DNA of 64,000 bases, taken from NCBI RefSeq assembly GCF_036226405.1, contig NZ_CP108464.1, positions 8,804,001 through 8,868,000 on the forward strand, given 5' to 3'. Below are positions 7,879 to 17,016 of this stretch, piece after piece. Made by a program: the position numbers and the translations under genes. This DNA is from Streptomyces sp. NBC_01260. GTDB taxonomy: Bacteria; Actinomycetota; Actinomycetes; Streptomycetales; Streptomycetaceae. Under the pieces are notes generated by a model that did no database searches, had not been told where the DNA came from, and saw nothing but the letters and a program-made list of their open reading frames with translations. The stretch's first letter is position 1, and the number at the start of each line of letters is the position of its first letter.

Positions 7879-8778
7879 ATGGATACGGCACAGATCGACC
7901 AGGTGCGGCGGTTCAACCGCACCGTCACCGAGCGCGTGGGCGTGCTCCAGGAGAACTACCTTGCCTGTGACCGGCCCATCGGCGAGGCCCGGCTGCTGTG
8001 GGAGATCGGCGAACAGGGCCAGGACGTACGCCGGCTGCGCGAGCGGCTCGGGCTCGACTCCGGTTACGTCAGCCGGCTGCTGCGCGCACTGGAGGCCGAT
8101 GGCCTGGTCACAGTGGAGCCGCACCCCCGGGACAGACGGGTGCGCCAGGTCCGGCTCACCGAAGCGGGCTGCGCGGAGCGTGCCGTGCTCGACGGCCGCA
8201 GCGACGAACTGGCCGGCTCCCTGCTGGCCCCGCTCGACACCGCCCAGCGTGCGCGGCTGGTCGCCGCGATGGCCGAGGTCGACCGTCTGCTGACCGCCTC
8301 GACGGTGACACTCGACACCGTCGACCCGGAGCACCCCGATGCCCAGCACTGCCTTCGGTCTTACTCCCGCGAGCTGGCGGAACGCTTCGAGACCGGCTTC
8401 GACCCCGTGCGGAGCCTGCTGCCCGACGCGGGTGAACTCCGTATGCCGCACGGTCTGTTCCTGGTCGCCCGACTGCACGGCGAGCCCATCGGCTGCGCCG
8501 GTCTGAAGCTGCCGCAGGACGGTTCGGCAGAGATCAAGCGCATGTGGGTCGCGCCCCATGCCCGGGGCCTCGGCCTCGGTCGCCGGTTCCTGGCCGAGCT
8601 GGAGGCGCGGGCCCGGCTGCAGGGCCGCGACGTGTTGCGCCTGGACACCAACAGGACGCTCACTGCCGCGATCCGCCTGTACCACGCCACCGGCTTCGAG
8701 GAGGTCCCTGCCTTCAACGAGGAGCTGTACGCCGACCACTGGTTCGAGAAGAGGATCTCCGCAGCGTCATCGCGGTGA
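7879..8778 (+). CDS. MarR-family regulator fused to GNAT acetyltransferase
   Basis: A 299-residue two-domain protein. Residues 1-140 form a winged helix of the MarR type: the recognition region is LRERLGLDSGYVSRLLRALEADGLV and the wing is HPRDRRVRQVRLTEAG. Residues 150-299 form an N-acetyltransferase with the acetyl-CoA loop RGLGLGRRFLAELE and the C-terminal block LYHATGFEEVPAF. Such MarR-GNAT fusions are common in actinomycetes and may couple ligand acetylation to repression, but the ligand is unknown. No Shine-Dalgarno is visible, because the inverted repeat at 7861-7876 occupies that position. The gene is transcribed away from the rhamnosidase. Confidence 0.9.
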   Translation: MDTAQIDQVRRFNRTVTERVGVLQENYLACDRPIGEARLLWEIGEQGQDVRRLRERLGLDSGYVSRLLRALEADGLVTVEPHPRDRRVRQVRLTEAGCAERAVLDGRSDELAGSLLAPLDTAQRARLVAAMAEVDRLLTASTVTLDTVDPEHPDAQHCLRSYSRELAERFETGFDPVRSLLPDAGELRMPHGLFLVARLHGEPIGCAGLKLPQDGSAEIKRMWVAPHARGLGLGRRFLAELEARARLQGRDVLRLDTNRTLTAAIRLYHATGFEEVPAFNEELYADHWFEKRISAASSR

Positions 8779-8811
8779 CGCCGCTCATGCCCTCCAGCAG
8801 CAGTCATGGGG

Positions 8812-8829
8812 GGCCGGGCAGACCCGGCC
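8812..8829. terminator. Hairpin between converging genes
   Basis: GGCCGGG and CCCGGCC form a perfect 7-bp stem with a 4-base loop, between the converging MarR-GNAT and DUF1707 genes. It could terminate both; there is no T-run, as usual in Streptomyces. Confidence 0.45.
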
Positions 8830-8844
8830 GCGCCGGGGCGCTGC

Positions 8845-9483
8845 TCAGCGGCCGAGTTGCCTCGGTGTGCGACGCATCCGCTCCGAGAGCTTGCGTCGCG
8901 GCGGCCGCGCGGTGATGTCGCCGCCGCGGGACTGTCCGGCCATGAGCACACGCAGGGCAGTGGGAATGTCGGCATCGGAGGAGGCCGGCCGAATCCTGAT
9001 GTCGCCGCTACTGCGTTCCAGTCCATCGGTGTCGACGACGATCCCCGGCCTGGTCAGCAGGATCAGATTCCCCCCGATGCGCAGGTCGACATCGATGTGA
9101 AGGGTGTTGTGGGTAATCAACGCGTCGCTGAAGTCGAGCTTCGCCTCGCAGAACATCAGGCGGATTTCCATGCGGCGCGGAACCAGCCAGCGACCGGTGC
9201 GTGAGACATCGCCGAAACGCTGGTCGATCCGGACCAGATCCTTGGCCTGCGGCGGCATTCCTTCGGAGGGCAGGTCGGCGGTCAGCCGAGCCAGGTCGCC
9301 TGCTGTGCGGGCGGACAACGCCGCGTCCAGGCGCTCGTCCAGTTCGGCAGCGGTGAGCCGACCGTCGCCTGCGGCAACCTGCAGGATTTCCACGACCTGG
9401 TCCCGGTCCCGGTCGGACGCCCGCATATCGGGCCTTGCGCTCGGCCCGGAAGAGCCGTCGGCTGGCCTGAGTTCACCCGTCAT
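8845..9483 (-). CDS. DUF1707 (SHOCT-like) domain protein with LiaF-like C-terminus
   Basis: 212 residues from ATG 9483; the longer open frame to 9579 is less likely. The N-terminal half contains MRASDRDRDQVVEILQVAAG and LTAAELDERLDAALSARTAG, the DUF1707 domain found near the N-terminus of many actinobacterial stress and cell-envelope proteins. The C-terminal part (IEIRLMFCEAKLDF-type strands, then DADIPTALRVLMAGQSRGGD) resembles the beta-helical cell-wall-active antibiotic response domain of LiaF/VraT-like proteins. No membrane segment is visible. The role is unknown and perhaps linked to the envelope stress response. Confidence 0.8.
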   Translation of the reverse strand: MTGELRPADGSSGPSARPDMRASDRDRDQVVEILQVAAGDGRLTAAELDERLDAALSARTAGDLARLTADLPSEGMPPQAKDLVRIDQRFGDVSRTGRWLVPRRMEIRLMFCEAKLDFSDALITHNTLHIDVDLRIGGNLILLTRPGIVVDTDGLERSSGDIRIRPASSDADIPTALRVLMAGQSRGGDITARPPRRKLSERMRRTPRQLGR

Positions 9484-9724
9484 ACCGGCATTCTGGTGCA
9501 CCGCCCGGGGCGCCGCAACGTCGGCGATCACACTTCTGGGAGGGAAGAAGCCACCGTCCTCGCCGGTCTCCCAGCCCACGGGCCACTCGGCTCCCGTTCG
9601 ACGGCCGGCGCCGAACGCGGCTTGTCCCCGTCAGGGTCGGCAACAGTGAAACGCCAGGTCGGAGACGGTTCGAGAGGTTGGCGAGAGTCTGTACCCCGTA
9701 CGTGCGGCGTGATCACATAGGGGG

Positions 9725-10282
9725 ATGACGTCATATTGGACCGGTGAACGGGTTCGCCTCCGCGCTGTCGAGCCCGACGACTGGGCGGCGTTGATGCGTT
9801 TCGCGCAGGACGAGGAGCGGTTGGGGGATCTGCTCCACCCACCCCGCTCCGCCGAGAGTTTCCGTGTCCGGGCGAAGGAAGAGGCCGCCGCCACGTCCGA
9901 TATCGATTGCTTCGGGCTGGCGATCGAAGCCGTCGACACGGGGGAAATAGTGGGCGGAGTCGGCTCGCACGAGGCTGATCCCCACGCGGGCTGGTTCGAG
10001 TACGGCGTCACGGTCGGCGCCGAACATCGCCGGAAGGGCTACGCGGCGGAGGCTGTGGTGATGCTGCTGCGTTTCATGTTCGCAGAACGGCGTTTCCACA
10101 AGTGCGGAGCGCGGGTTCTCGCACACAACGAGGCATCGCTGGCTCTTCAGCGTCGGCTCGGTTTCGTCGAGGAGGGGCGCCTCCGCGATCACGTGTTCTT
10201 CGCCGGCCGGCACCACGATCTCGTCCTCCTGGGCATGCTCGGAGACGAGTTCACCCAACTGCACCCGACGGAGGAGGCGTGA
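9725..10282 (+). CDS. GNAT N-acetyltransferase, RimJ/RimL type
   Basis: A 185-residue single-domain acetyltransferase starting at ATG 9725, a few bases after a GGGGG run. It opens with GERVRLRAVEPDDW, has the conserved IGGVGSHEAD-type strand, the acetyl-CoA-binding segment AEHRRKGYAAEAVVMLLRFMF, and the C-terminal NEASLALQRRLGFVEEGRLRD that defines the Acetyltransf_3 subgroup (RimJ/RimL, spectinomycin- and kasugamycin-type). The substrate may be a protein N-terminus or a small molecule. It stands alone, convergent with a doubtful small secreted ORF. Confidence 0.9.
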   Translation: MTSYWTGERVRLRAVEPDDWAALMRFAQDEERLGDLLHPPRSAESFRVRAKEEAAATSDIDCFGLAIEAVDTGEIVGGVGSHEADPHAGWFEYGVTVGAEHRRKGYAAEAVVMLLRFMFAERRFHKCGARVLAHNEASLALQRRLGFVEEGRLRDHVFFAGRHHDLVLLGMLGDEFTQLHPTEEA

Positions 10283-10476
10283 GCCTTCCGGGGCCCTGGC
10301 CGAACGCGACCTGAACCTGATCGGCACCGTGCCGGTTCGGCAGAGCACCAGGACCGGCCGGCGGCCGTGGGGGACGCCTCAGCCGTCGGTGCGGTCACAG
10401 TTCCTGTCAGCGCGACGGTGGCGGCTACGGCCATGACGGCTGTCTTCCACCCGCGGGACCGTTGCGTTCTCTTCAT
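10189..10476 (-). CDS. Possible small secreted protein, likely truncated
   Basis: ATG 10476 begins MKRTQRSRGWK followed by a hydrophobic alanine-rich core ending in AEASPTAAG, a good Sec signal peptide with a cleavage site near residue 36. The remaining residues are basic and of low complexity, and the frame runs about 90 bases into the 3' end of the convergent acetyltransferase. This suggests that the mature part has been lost and only a signal-peptide stub remains. No family is recognisable. Confidence 0.35.
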   Translation of the reverse strand: MKRTQRSRGWKTAVMAVAATVALTGTVTAPTAEASPTAAGRSWCSAEPARCRSGSGRVRPGPRKAHASSVGCSWVNSSPSMPRRTRSWCRPAKNT

Positions 10477-11091
10477 GATGACGCCGACAACTCTGTCACT
10501 CGACTTGAGCATGGCAAAAACAGGAGCTGTCGGTGCAATGCGCGAACCGCGGCGTGTCAAGAGATGCTCGAAAGCCCAATGCATCAATCATTTTCAACGA
10601 AAAGCTGGGCCCGCCTGTGCCTCAACCGGGTAGCTGGGGCAGCCATATGGGCGATTCGCTCATGTTCTACCGAAGCGCACCCCAGCTGTCGCGCGCCCTG
10701 CTGTCCCGTCGCGCCGGGCGGCTGCGCGCAGATTTGTCCCCGTTGAGATCCGATGTATGGATGTGCCGGTGATTCGACGGTGGGTGCATCCGACCGTGTG
10801 CGGCGACGGGTGCCGGTGTGAGGACCGTTGACAAAAGTGTGACCTGCTAGAAACCTGTCACCTCAACGCCGCAAAAAATTGACCAGATCACTAAAAATAC
10901 CAAGCAATGAGCGTGTGTTTTCCGGCAGGTTGCTCGCTCTCCCTCCTGCCGGCGTACCTGATCGCCCTCATCGGTGCACCGGCGGCCCACACCCCGGCCC
11001 TGGCCGACCGCGTGACGCAGTACGCGCCGTGCGGCCGGTGACGCGTCGCCGTGCCCTCCCGGTCCCGCAGCCCCACGGAACAGAGGACAGC
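10477..11091. promoter_or_regulatory. Gene-free leader of the alpha-glucanase gene
   Basis: About 600 bases without a credible gene. It contains a TTGACA hexamer at 10828-10833 and, at 10860-10915, an AT-rich patch (runs of A and TTGACC) that is conspicuous against the high-GC background. Arms GTGAC and GTCAC flank 10839-10860. This is a plausible promoter and regulatory region for the plus-strand gene at 11092, but the -10 element is not clear. Confidence 0.35.
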
Positions 11092-14000
11092 ATGAGATGG
11101 AAGCAATTCGGACGGCGGTTCCTCATCGGTGCGGTGACAGCCGCACTGATGACGGTCGGGCTCCTTCCGGTCACCGCCTCGGCGGCCGTACAAGGTCCCG
11201 ACCTCGCCCTCGGTAAGCAGGCGACGGCGAGTGGGGCGAACGGCGCCTACCCGGCGTCCAACGTCACCGACGGCAGCCAGCAGACGTACTGGGAGAGCCC
11301 CGGCACGTTGCCGCAGTGGGTCCAGATCGACCTCGGCGCCCGGTTCGACGTCGACCGGGTGGTGCTGAAGCTGCCGAACAGCTGGGAGGCGCGGACCCAG
11401 ACACTCGGCCTCCAGGGCAGCGCGGACGGAAACAGCTTCAGCACCCTTTCCCCCTCAGCCGCACGGGTGTTCACACCGTCGGCGGGCAACACCGTCACCG
11501 TCGGCCTCACCGCGAAGCAGACGCGGTACATCCGGGTGCAGGTGACGGCCAACACCGGCTGGAACGCCGCACAGCTCTCCCAGGTGGAGGTGTACGGACA
11601 GAACGGCGGGGACGATCCAGGCCCGCCGGCGGCCGTCGGCTCGAACCTCGCACTGAACAAGCCGATCGAGGCTTCCTCGTACACGCAGAACTTCGTGGCG
11701 GCCAACGCCAATGACGACAAGCCCGGCACGTACTGGGAGTCGAACGGCTACCCCTCGACACTTACGGTGAAGCTCGGCGCCGACGCCGACATCGAGGCCG
11801 TCGTCGTCAAACTCTCCCCGGACCAGGTTTGGGCGGCCCGGACCCAGGGTCTCCAGGTCCTCGGCCGTCCTCAGTCCGCCACCGGATTCACCTCGCTGAA
11901 GGACCGGGCCGACTACGCGTTCAGCCCCACCGGAAACCAGAACACGGTGACCATCCCGGTGACAGGGCGGTACGCGGACATCCAGCTCAAGTTCTTCTCC
12001 AACACCGGTGCTCCCGGTGCCCAGGTCGCCGAGATCCAGGTCGTCGGGACCGCCGCTCCCAACCCGGACCTGACGGTCTCCGAACTGACGTGGTCGCCCG
12101 CGTCGCCGTCCGAGCAGGACGATGTCACCGTGAGTGCCACCGTACGCAACACGGGTACGGCGCCGGCCGCCGCGACGACGGTCGATGTAAGCCTGGAAGG
12201 CGTGGTCGCCGGCAGCGCGCCGGTGAGCGGCCTTGCCGCCGGCGCCTCGGCCACCGTGCGGGTCGACGTCGGCAAGCGGCCGATGGGCACGTACAGCGTC
12301 TCGGCGGTGGTCGACCCGACCGACACGGTCATCGAGCAGGACAACAGCAACAACAGCCGCACCGCGTCATCGAAGCTCGTGGTCGCTCAGAGCCCCGGCC
12401 CCGACCTGGAGGTGCTCGGCATCACCTCCAGCCCGACGAATCCCGCAGTGGGATCCGCCGTCTCCTTCACCGTGTCCGTGCACAACCGCGGTACCACTGA
12501 GGTGAGTTCACAGACGGTCACCCGTCTCCTCGTGGAGAGCACCACGCTGAACGGAACGACCGGCGCGATTCCCGCCGGAGGCACGGTCAGCGTACCCATC
12601 AGTGGGAGCTGGACCGCGAAGAGCGGTGGTGCCAACCTGACGGCCACCGCGGACGCGACCGGTGTCGTCGCCGAGACGAACGAGAACAACAACGTCTTCT
12701 CCCGCGCCATCGTCGTCGGCCGCGGGGCCGCGGTCCCGTACACCGAGTACGAGGCGGAAAAGGGTCACTACCAGGGCACGTTGCTGACGTCCGACAAGAA
12801 GCGCACCTTCGGACACACCAACTTCGCCACCGAGTCCTCGGGCCGCCAGTCCGTGCGGCTGGAATCCACCGGCCAGTACGTCGAAATCACCTCGACCGTT
12901 CCGTCCAACTCGATCGTGGTCCGCAACTCCATCCCCGACGCCCCGGCCGGCGGTGGGGCGGAGGCCACGATCAGCCTGTACGTCAACGACACCTTCGCCC
13001 GCAAGCTGACCCTCTCCTCCAAGCACAGCTGGTTGTACGGCGACACGGACAGTCCCGAGGGCCTGACCAACAGGCCGGGGGGTGACGCCCGCAGGCTGTT
13101 CGACGAGTCCAACGCACTGCTGGGCCAGACCTATCCCGCCGGTACGAAGTTCCGCCTCCAGCGCGACGCTGGCGACTCGGCCTCCTTCTACATCATCGAC
13201 CTCGTCGATCTGGAGCAGGTGGCACCGGCGGCCGCCCAGCCGGCCGGATGCACCTCGATCACCAGCTACGGAGCGGTCCCGAACGACGGGATCGACGACA
13301 CGGACGCCATCCAGCGGGCTGTGACGGCGAATCAGAACGGTGACATCGGCTGTGTGTGGATTCCGCCGGGGCAGTGGCGTCAGGAGCAGAAGATCCTGAC
13401 CGACGACCCGCTGAACCGGGGCCAGTACAACCAGGTCGGCATCAGGGACGTCACGATCCGCGGCGCCGGCATGTGGCACTCCCAGCTGTACACCCTCACC
13501 CCGCCGCAGGACGCCGGTGGCATCAACCATCCGCACGAGGGAAACTTCGGCTTCGACATCGACGACAACACCAAGATCTCGGACCTGGCCGTCTTCGGCT
13601 CGGGCACCATCCGCGGCGGGGACGGAAACGCCGAGGGCGGAGTGGGCCTGAACGGGCGCTTCGGCAAGGACACCAAGATCACCAATGTCTGGCTGGAGCA
13701 CGCGAACGTCGGCGTGTGGGTCGGCCGCGACTACGACAACATTCCGGACCTCTGGGGACCGGGTGACGGAGTCGAGTTCACCGGCATGAGGATTCGCAAC
13801 ACCTACGCGGACGGCATCAACTTCGCCAACGGCACGCGCAGTTCAACGGTGTTCAACTCCTCGTTCAGGAACACCGGTGACGACTCGCTGGCCGTGTGGT
13901 CGAGCAAGTACGTGAAGAATCCGTCGGTGGACGTCGGCCATGACAACCACTTCCGCAACAACACGATTCAGATGCCCTGGCGGGCCAACGGCATCGCGAT

Positions 14001-14490
14001 CTACGGCGGGTACGGAAACACGGTCGAGAACAACATCATCTCCGACACCATGAACTACCCCGGCATCATGCTGGCGACGGACCACGATCCGCTGCCGTTC
14101 TCCGGGCAGACACTGATCGCCAACAACGAGCTCTACCGCACGGGCGGGGCGTTCTGGGGCGAGGCCCAGGAGTTCGGTGCCATCACGCTGTTCGCGGCCG
14201 GGCAGAACATCCCCGGCGTCACGATCCGGGACACCGATATCCATGACTCGACCTACGACGGGATCCAGTTCAAATCGGGCGGTGGATCCGTTCCCGGAGC
14301 GCAGATCTCGAACGTCCGCATCGAGAATTCCGTCAACGGGTCGGGAATCCTGGCCCATGGAGGTGCACGGGGCAGCGCGACCCTGACCGATGTGACCATC
14401 ACCGGTTCCGCCGACGGCGATGTCGTGGTCGAACCCGGATCGCAGTTCGTCATCAACGGCAGCGCCGGTAAAGCGTCCGCCGAGAAGTAG
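11092..14490 (+). CDS. Secreted multidomain alpha-1,3-glucanase (mycodextranase-like, GH87)
   Basis: 1132 residues from ATG 11092 after AGAGGA. A Sec signal peptide (about 1-34, ending ASAA) precedes two discoidin-like F5/8-C domains (about 38-165 and 185-320; ALGKQATASG and ALNKPIEASS), two CARDB/bacterial Ig-like repeats (about 325-540; each ends VxExNxxNN), a CBM35/CBM6-type domain (about 550-710; EYEAEKGHY) and a C-terminal right-handed beta-helix (about 715-1132). The helix opens with SYGAVPNDGIDDTDAIQRAV and contains FGFDIDDNTKISDLAVFGSG and TGDDSLAVWSSKY, matching GH87 mycodextranase/alpha-1,3-glucanase. It probably attacks fungal-wall or dextran-type alpha-glucan outside the cell. Confidence 0.82.
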   Translation: MRWKQFGRRFLIGAVTAALMTVGLLPVTASAAVQGPDLALGKQATASGANGAYPASNVTDGSQQTYWESPGTLPQWVQIDLGARFDVDRVVLKLPNSWEARTQTLGLQGSADGNSFSTLSPSAARVFTPSAGNTVTVGLTAKQTRYIRVQVTANTGWNAAQLSQVEVYGQNGGDDPGPPAAVGSNLALNKPIEASSYTQNFVAANANDDKPGTYWESNGYPSTLTVKLGADADIEAVVVKLSPDQVWAARTQGLQVLGRPQSATGFTSLKDRADYAFSPTGNQNTVTIPVTGRYADIQLKFFSNTGAPGAQVAEIQVVGTAAPNPDLTVSELTWSPASPSEQDDVTVSATVRNTGTAPAAATTVDVSLEGVVAGSAPVSGLAAGASATVRVDVGKRPMGTYSVSAVVDPTDTVIEQDNSNNSRTASSKLVVAQSPGPDLEVLGITSSPTNPAVGSAVSFTVSVHNRGTTEVSSQTVTRLLVESTTLNGTTGAIPAGGTVSVPISGSWTAKSGGANLTATADATGVVAETNENNNVFSRAIVVGRGAAVPYTEYEAEKGHYQGTLLTSDKKRTFGHTNFATESSGRQSVRLESTGQYVEITSTVPSNSIVVRNSIPDAPAGGGAEATISLYVNDTFARKLTLSSKHSWLYGDTDSPEGLTNRPGGDARRLFDESNALLGQTYPAGTKFRLQRDAGDSASFYIIDLVDLEQVAPAAAQPAGCTSITSYGAVPNDGIDDTDAIQRAVTANQNGDIGCVWIPPGQWRQEQKILTDDPLNRGQYNQVGIRDVTIRGAGMWHSQLYTLTPPQDAGGINHPHEGNFGFDIDDNTKISDLAVFGSGTIRGGDGNAEGGVGLNGRFGKDTKITNVWLEHANVGVWVGRDYDNIPDLWGPGDGVEFTGMRIRNTYADGINFANGTRSSTVFNSSFRNTGDDSLAVWSSKYVKNPSVDVGHDNHFRNNTIQMPWRANGIAIYGGYGNTVENNIISDTMNYPGIMLATDHDPLPFSGQTLIANNELYRTGGAFWGEAQEFGAITLFAAGQNIPGVTIRDTDIHDSTYDGIQFKSGGGSVPGAQISNVRIENSVNGSGILAHGGARGSATLTDVTITGSADGDVVVEPGSQFVINGSAGKASAEK

Positions 14491-14518
14491 CTCCGGTCCT
14501 CGCACCGGACACGACCCG

Positions 14519-14559
14519 GCCCCCGGCCGGCACGCCATCGGAGCGCGCCGGCTGGGGGG
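14519..14559. terminator. GC-rich hairpin between converging genes
   Basis: Arms 14519-14531 and 14547-14559 pair at 11 of 13 positions with a 15-base loop. It lies directly after the glucanase stop and before the converging vWA gene, so it probably serves both. Confidence 0.5.
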
Positions 14560-14619
14560 AGCGGTGTCGCCGCCGAGCGAATCGTGCGCGACGGCCCGCC
14601 GCCGCGACCCGGAAGTCGT

Positions 14620-15369
14620 TCACCGCACGACGCGGGCGGTGCGGGCGGCGGTCAGCCACTCGGGAAACTCCTGCAGAAGCCGGTCGAAGAGCTGGTGGTC
14701 GGTGGTGGCACGCGGGTTGCGGCCGGCATGGAAGAATCCGGCGTTGTCCACGATGCGGCGGGCCGGGACGGCGAGAGGGTCCAGTTTGCGCAGGAACGCG
14801 AACTCGTTGTCGTCCGGGTCGCCGAAGCCGACGAACTGCCAGAACAACGGCAGCCGGGCTGCTTTGCACAGGAATCGCTCGGCGGCGAGTCTGCTGGTGG
14901 GACCCCCGTCGGTCTGGAAGACCACCAGGGCGGGAGCGCTGCTGCCGGAGCTCAAGTAGTGGTCGATGACCTCGTCCATGGCCCAGTGGTAGTTCGTGCG
15001 CCCCATATGGCCGAGGTTCTCGTGCAACTTGTCTATCCGGGTGCGATGCCGGCCGAGCGTCAGATCGGTGGATCCGTCGACGTCCGTGGAGAAGAACACC
15101 ACCGGCACGATGCCGTCGTCATCGAGATGAGCCGACAGCGACAGCACCTGTTCCGCCAGGTGCTGCATGGTGCCGTCCCGGTAGTAGGACCGCATCGACC
15201 CGGAGCGGTCCAGCACCAGGTACACCGCGGCCCTCACCCCCTCCAGCCCCTGCCTGCGGAGGCTGTCGCCCGCCGCTTCGTACAGGGGCACCAGATCAGG
15301 TGCGTGTTCTTGCACCTTGGAAAGGCTGATGGCTGAGGCACGTCCAGTGCTGCTGTTCGTCGCGATCAC
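14620..15369 (-). CDS. von Willebrand factor A domain protein, TerF-like
   Basis: About 249 residues from GTG 15369 (AAGG just upstream). After a short helical N-terminus the protein is a single vWA fold with a complete MIDAS: VYLVLDRSGSMRSYY (DxSxS), a downstream conserved threonine in MGRTNYHWAMDEVI, and FQTDGGPTSR (the conserved aspartate). It also has LPLFWQFVGFGD and FAFLRKLD, as in the vWA domains of tellurium-resistance TerF and related stress proteins. It should bind a divalent ion and a protein partner in the cytoplasm. No other ter gene is nearby, so the partner is unknown. Confidence 0.85.
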   Translation of the reverse strand: MIATNSSTGRASAISLSKVQEHAPDLVPLYEAAGDSLRRQGLEGVRAAVYLVLDRSGSMRSYYRDGTMQHLAEQVLSLSAHLDDDGIVPVVFFSTDVDGSTDLTLGRHRTRIDKLHENLGHMGRTNYHWAMDEVIDHYLSSGSSAPALVVFQTDGGPTSRLAAERFLCKAARLPLFWQFVGFGDPDDNEFAFLRKLDPLAVPARRIVDNAGFFHAGRNPRATTDHQLFDRLLQEFPEWLTAARTARVVR

Positions 15370-15452
15370 GCCTTCATGGTGAGGCCTTTCTCCTGGCCGG
15401 GTGCGACACTTCACCACACCGGCCTGCCCGGCCACAGCCCGCCCCCACCGTC

Positions 15453-16289
15453 TCAGGCGCGGAGAACCTTGCGGAGGAATTCCCCGAACTCGGTGGGATG
15501 CGTGGTCAGGCCGGTGTGCCCGCCGGGGAAGTGCTGGAGTTCCGTTCCGAGGTGCTCGGCCAGGAATGCGGCCGGCCGGTAGGGCAGCTCACCGCGTGAG
15601 TCCTGGCCGCAGGCGAGCACGAGCCGGTCCGACAGCGCTTCGAGCCGGTGGATGTCCGGGGCGTAGGACATGAAGCCGGGCACGATGCGACCGACGAAAT
15701 ACGGCAGATTGGCCATCGTCTGCTCGGCCCGCGCCGCTGCCTGCGGCGGAAGCCTGATCTCGGCCTGCGGCTCGGTGGCGTCCCCGTCCTTCTTCAGCCC
15801 GGTGGCGAACACCGTCATCGCCGGGACGAGCCCCTCCCTGTGGAACGTGTCGGTCACCCGTGCGATGAGCGCGCGATGCCCGGGGGCGTCCGGAAGGACC
15901 TCCACCATCGGCGGCTCGTGCGCCACGACGCGTTCGACGCGTCCCGGATGGGCGGTGAGCAGGTGCACGGCGACGATCGCGCCCGAACTGGCGCCGAAGA
16001 CGCGGGCGGGCTCACCGGGCGAGAGCAGTTCCAGTATTTGGAGGGCGTCATCGGCATGCTCGGCCACTCGTTGCTCGGCCTCGGGGTCGTCAAGCGTGCT
16101 GCGGGACATGCCGCGCGGGTCATAGGTCGCGACGGTGTATTCGGCGGCCAGGTCGTCGGCGACCGGGTCGTAGGACGCCGCACCGCCCGTCCCTCCGGGG
16201 ATCAGCAGCAGAAGCGGACCGTGACCGCGCACCTCGTAGTGCAGGGTCGCACCGTGCACGGGAAGACTGCCGGTGGTCGGTTCCGTCAT
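15453..16289 (-). CDS. Alpha/beta hydrolase
   Basis: 278 residues with the classical hydrolase fold. An HGxxLHYEVRG strand and the oxyanion segment LLLIPGGTGG are followed by DPRGMSRS, the nucleophile elbow GASSGA (GxSxG), and a C-terminal histidine in FPGGHTGLTTHP. The ATG overlaps the stop of the upstream TetR gene as ATGA, so the two are translationally coupled. The hydrolase is probably the target or partner of that repressor. The substrate is unknown; relatives hydrolyse small esters or lactones. Confidence 0.9.
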   Translation of the reverse strand: MTEPTTGSLPVHGATLHYEVRGHGPLLLLIPGGTGGAASYDPVADDLAAEYTVATYDPRGMSRSTLDDPEAEQRVAEHADDALQILELLSPGEPARVFGASSGAIVAVHLLTAHPGRVERVVAHEPPMVEVLPDAPGHRALIARVTDTFHREGLVPAMTVFATGLKKDGDATEPQAEIRLPPQAAARAEQTMANLPYFVGRIVPGFMSYAPDIHRLEALSDRLVLACGQDSRGELPYRPAAFLAEHLGTELQHFPGGHTGLTTHPTEFGEFLRKVLRA

Positions 16290-16879
16290 GCGGAGTCCCC
16301 TTCCCGGGACGGCGGCCAGTGTTCCAACAGGGTGTGCAGGGCGTCGAGGGCCCGAACCCAGGAGCGCTGAGGCGAACGTGCATGCGCGAACCCGCCCGCG
16401 GCCTCCAGGGCGACGAACCCGTGGAACGTGCTGCGCAGCAACCGGACCGCGTCGGTGAGGTCGGGCTCGGTCAGTCCGTAGCCGCGCAGCATGCCGTAGG
16501 TCAACTCGACCGCGCGCCGCGGTCCGGGAGCCTGCGCGGCCAGTTCAGGATCGATCTTCATGGGGGTCTGCGTCGCCGTGTAGCGGCCCGGATGCTCGTG
16601 GGCATACTCCCGCCAGGCATCCGCGAACGCGACCAGCGCGTCCCTGCCCGCCCGCCCGGCGGTCGCCTCGGCGATACGCATGGTCTTCTCGTCCGCCGCG
16701 AGCAGCGCGATCCGCCCGCGCAGATCCTCCAGGCCGCGGACGTGCGTGTAGAGGCTCGCGTCCTTGACCCCGAGCCGCCGTGCCACCTGAGACATGGTCA
16801 CCCGGTCGAGCCCGACCTCATCCGCCAGTTCGGCGCCCGCGATCGTCACCCGTTCGACTGTCAGGCCAGCCCGCACCAT
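16286..16879 (-). CDS. TetR/AcrR-family repressor
   Basis: 197 residues from ATG 16879 with GGGGAGGA upstream. The N-terminal helix-turn-helix reads IAGAELADEVGLDRVTMSQVA, then RLGVKDASLYTHVRG. The C-terminal ligand domain contains LRSTFHGFVALEAAGGFA, characteristic of the TetR_C_33/WHG-type subgroup. It is first in a two-gene operon with the alpha/beta hydrolase. Repeated CCTAGG motifs immediately upstream (16896-16930) are the likely autoregulatory operator. Confidence 0.9.
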   Translation of the reverse strand: MVRAGLTVERVTIAGAELADEVGLDRVTMSQVARRLGVKDASLYTHVRGLEDLRGRIALLAADEKTMRIAEATAGRAGRDALVAFADAWREYAHEHPGRYTATQTPMKIDPELAAQAPGPRRAVELTYGMLRGYGLTEPDLTDAVRLLRSTFHGFVALEAAGGFAHARSPQRSWVRALDALHTLLEHWPPSREGDSA

Positions 16880-16895
16880 GCATCCTCCCCAAGAT

Positions 16896-16930
16896 CCTAG
16901 GAGGTCTAGATATAACCTAGGAGTCCTAGG
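16896..16930. promoter_or_regulatory. Cluster of CCTAGG palindromes upstream of tetR
   Basis: Three CCTAGG palindromes occur at 16896-16901, 16916-16921 and 16925-16930, the last two forming a near-continuous inverted repeat (CCTAGG-AGT-CCTAGG). They lie 17-51 bases upstream of the tetR ATG in an unusually AT-rich patch. This fits a promoter-operator for TetR autoregulation. Confidence 0.6.
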
Positions 16931-17016
16931 AATGGCAACCGGGAGAGGGGCCTTCGCCCTTGGTGGGGCACGCCGAGTGCGCGACCGTTTGAACGATTGC
17001 CCCAGGGCCCCAGCCC

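Noticed and set aside
10828..10853. Sigma-70-like promoter TTGACA with TAGAAA
   Set aside because: The spacing is only 14 bases, so the pair is not a convincing promoter; kept only as a note in the leader entry.
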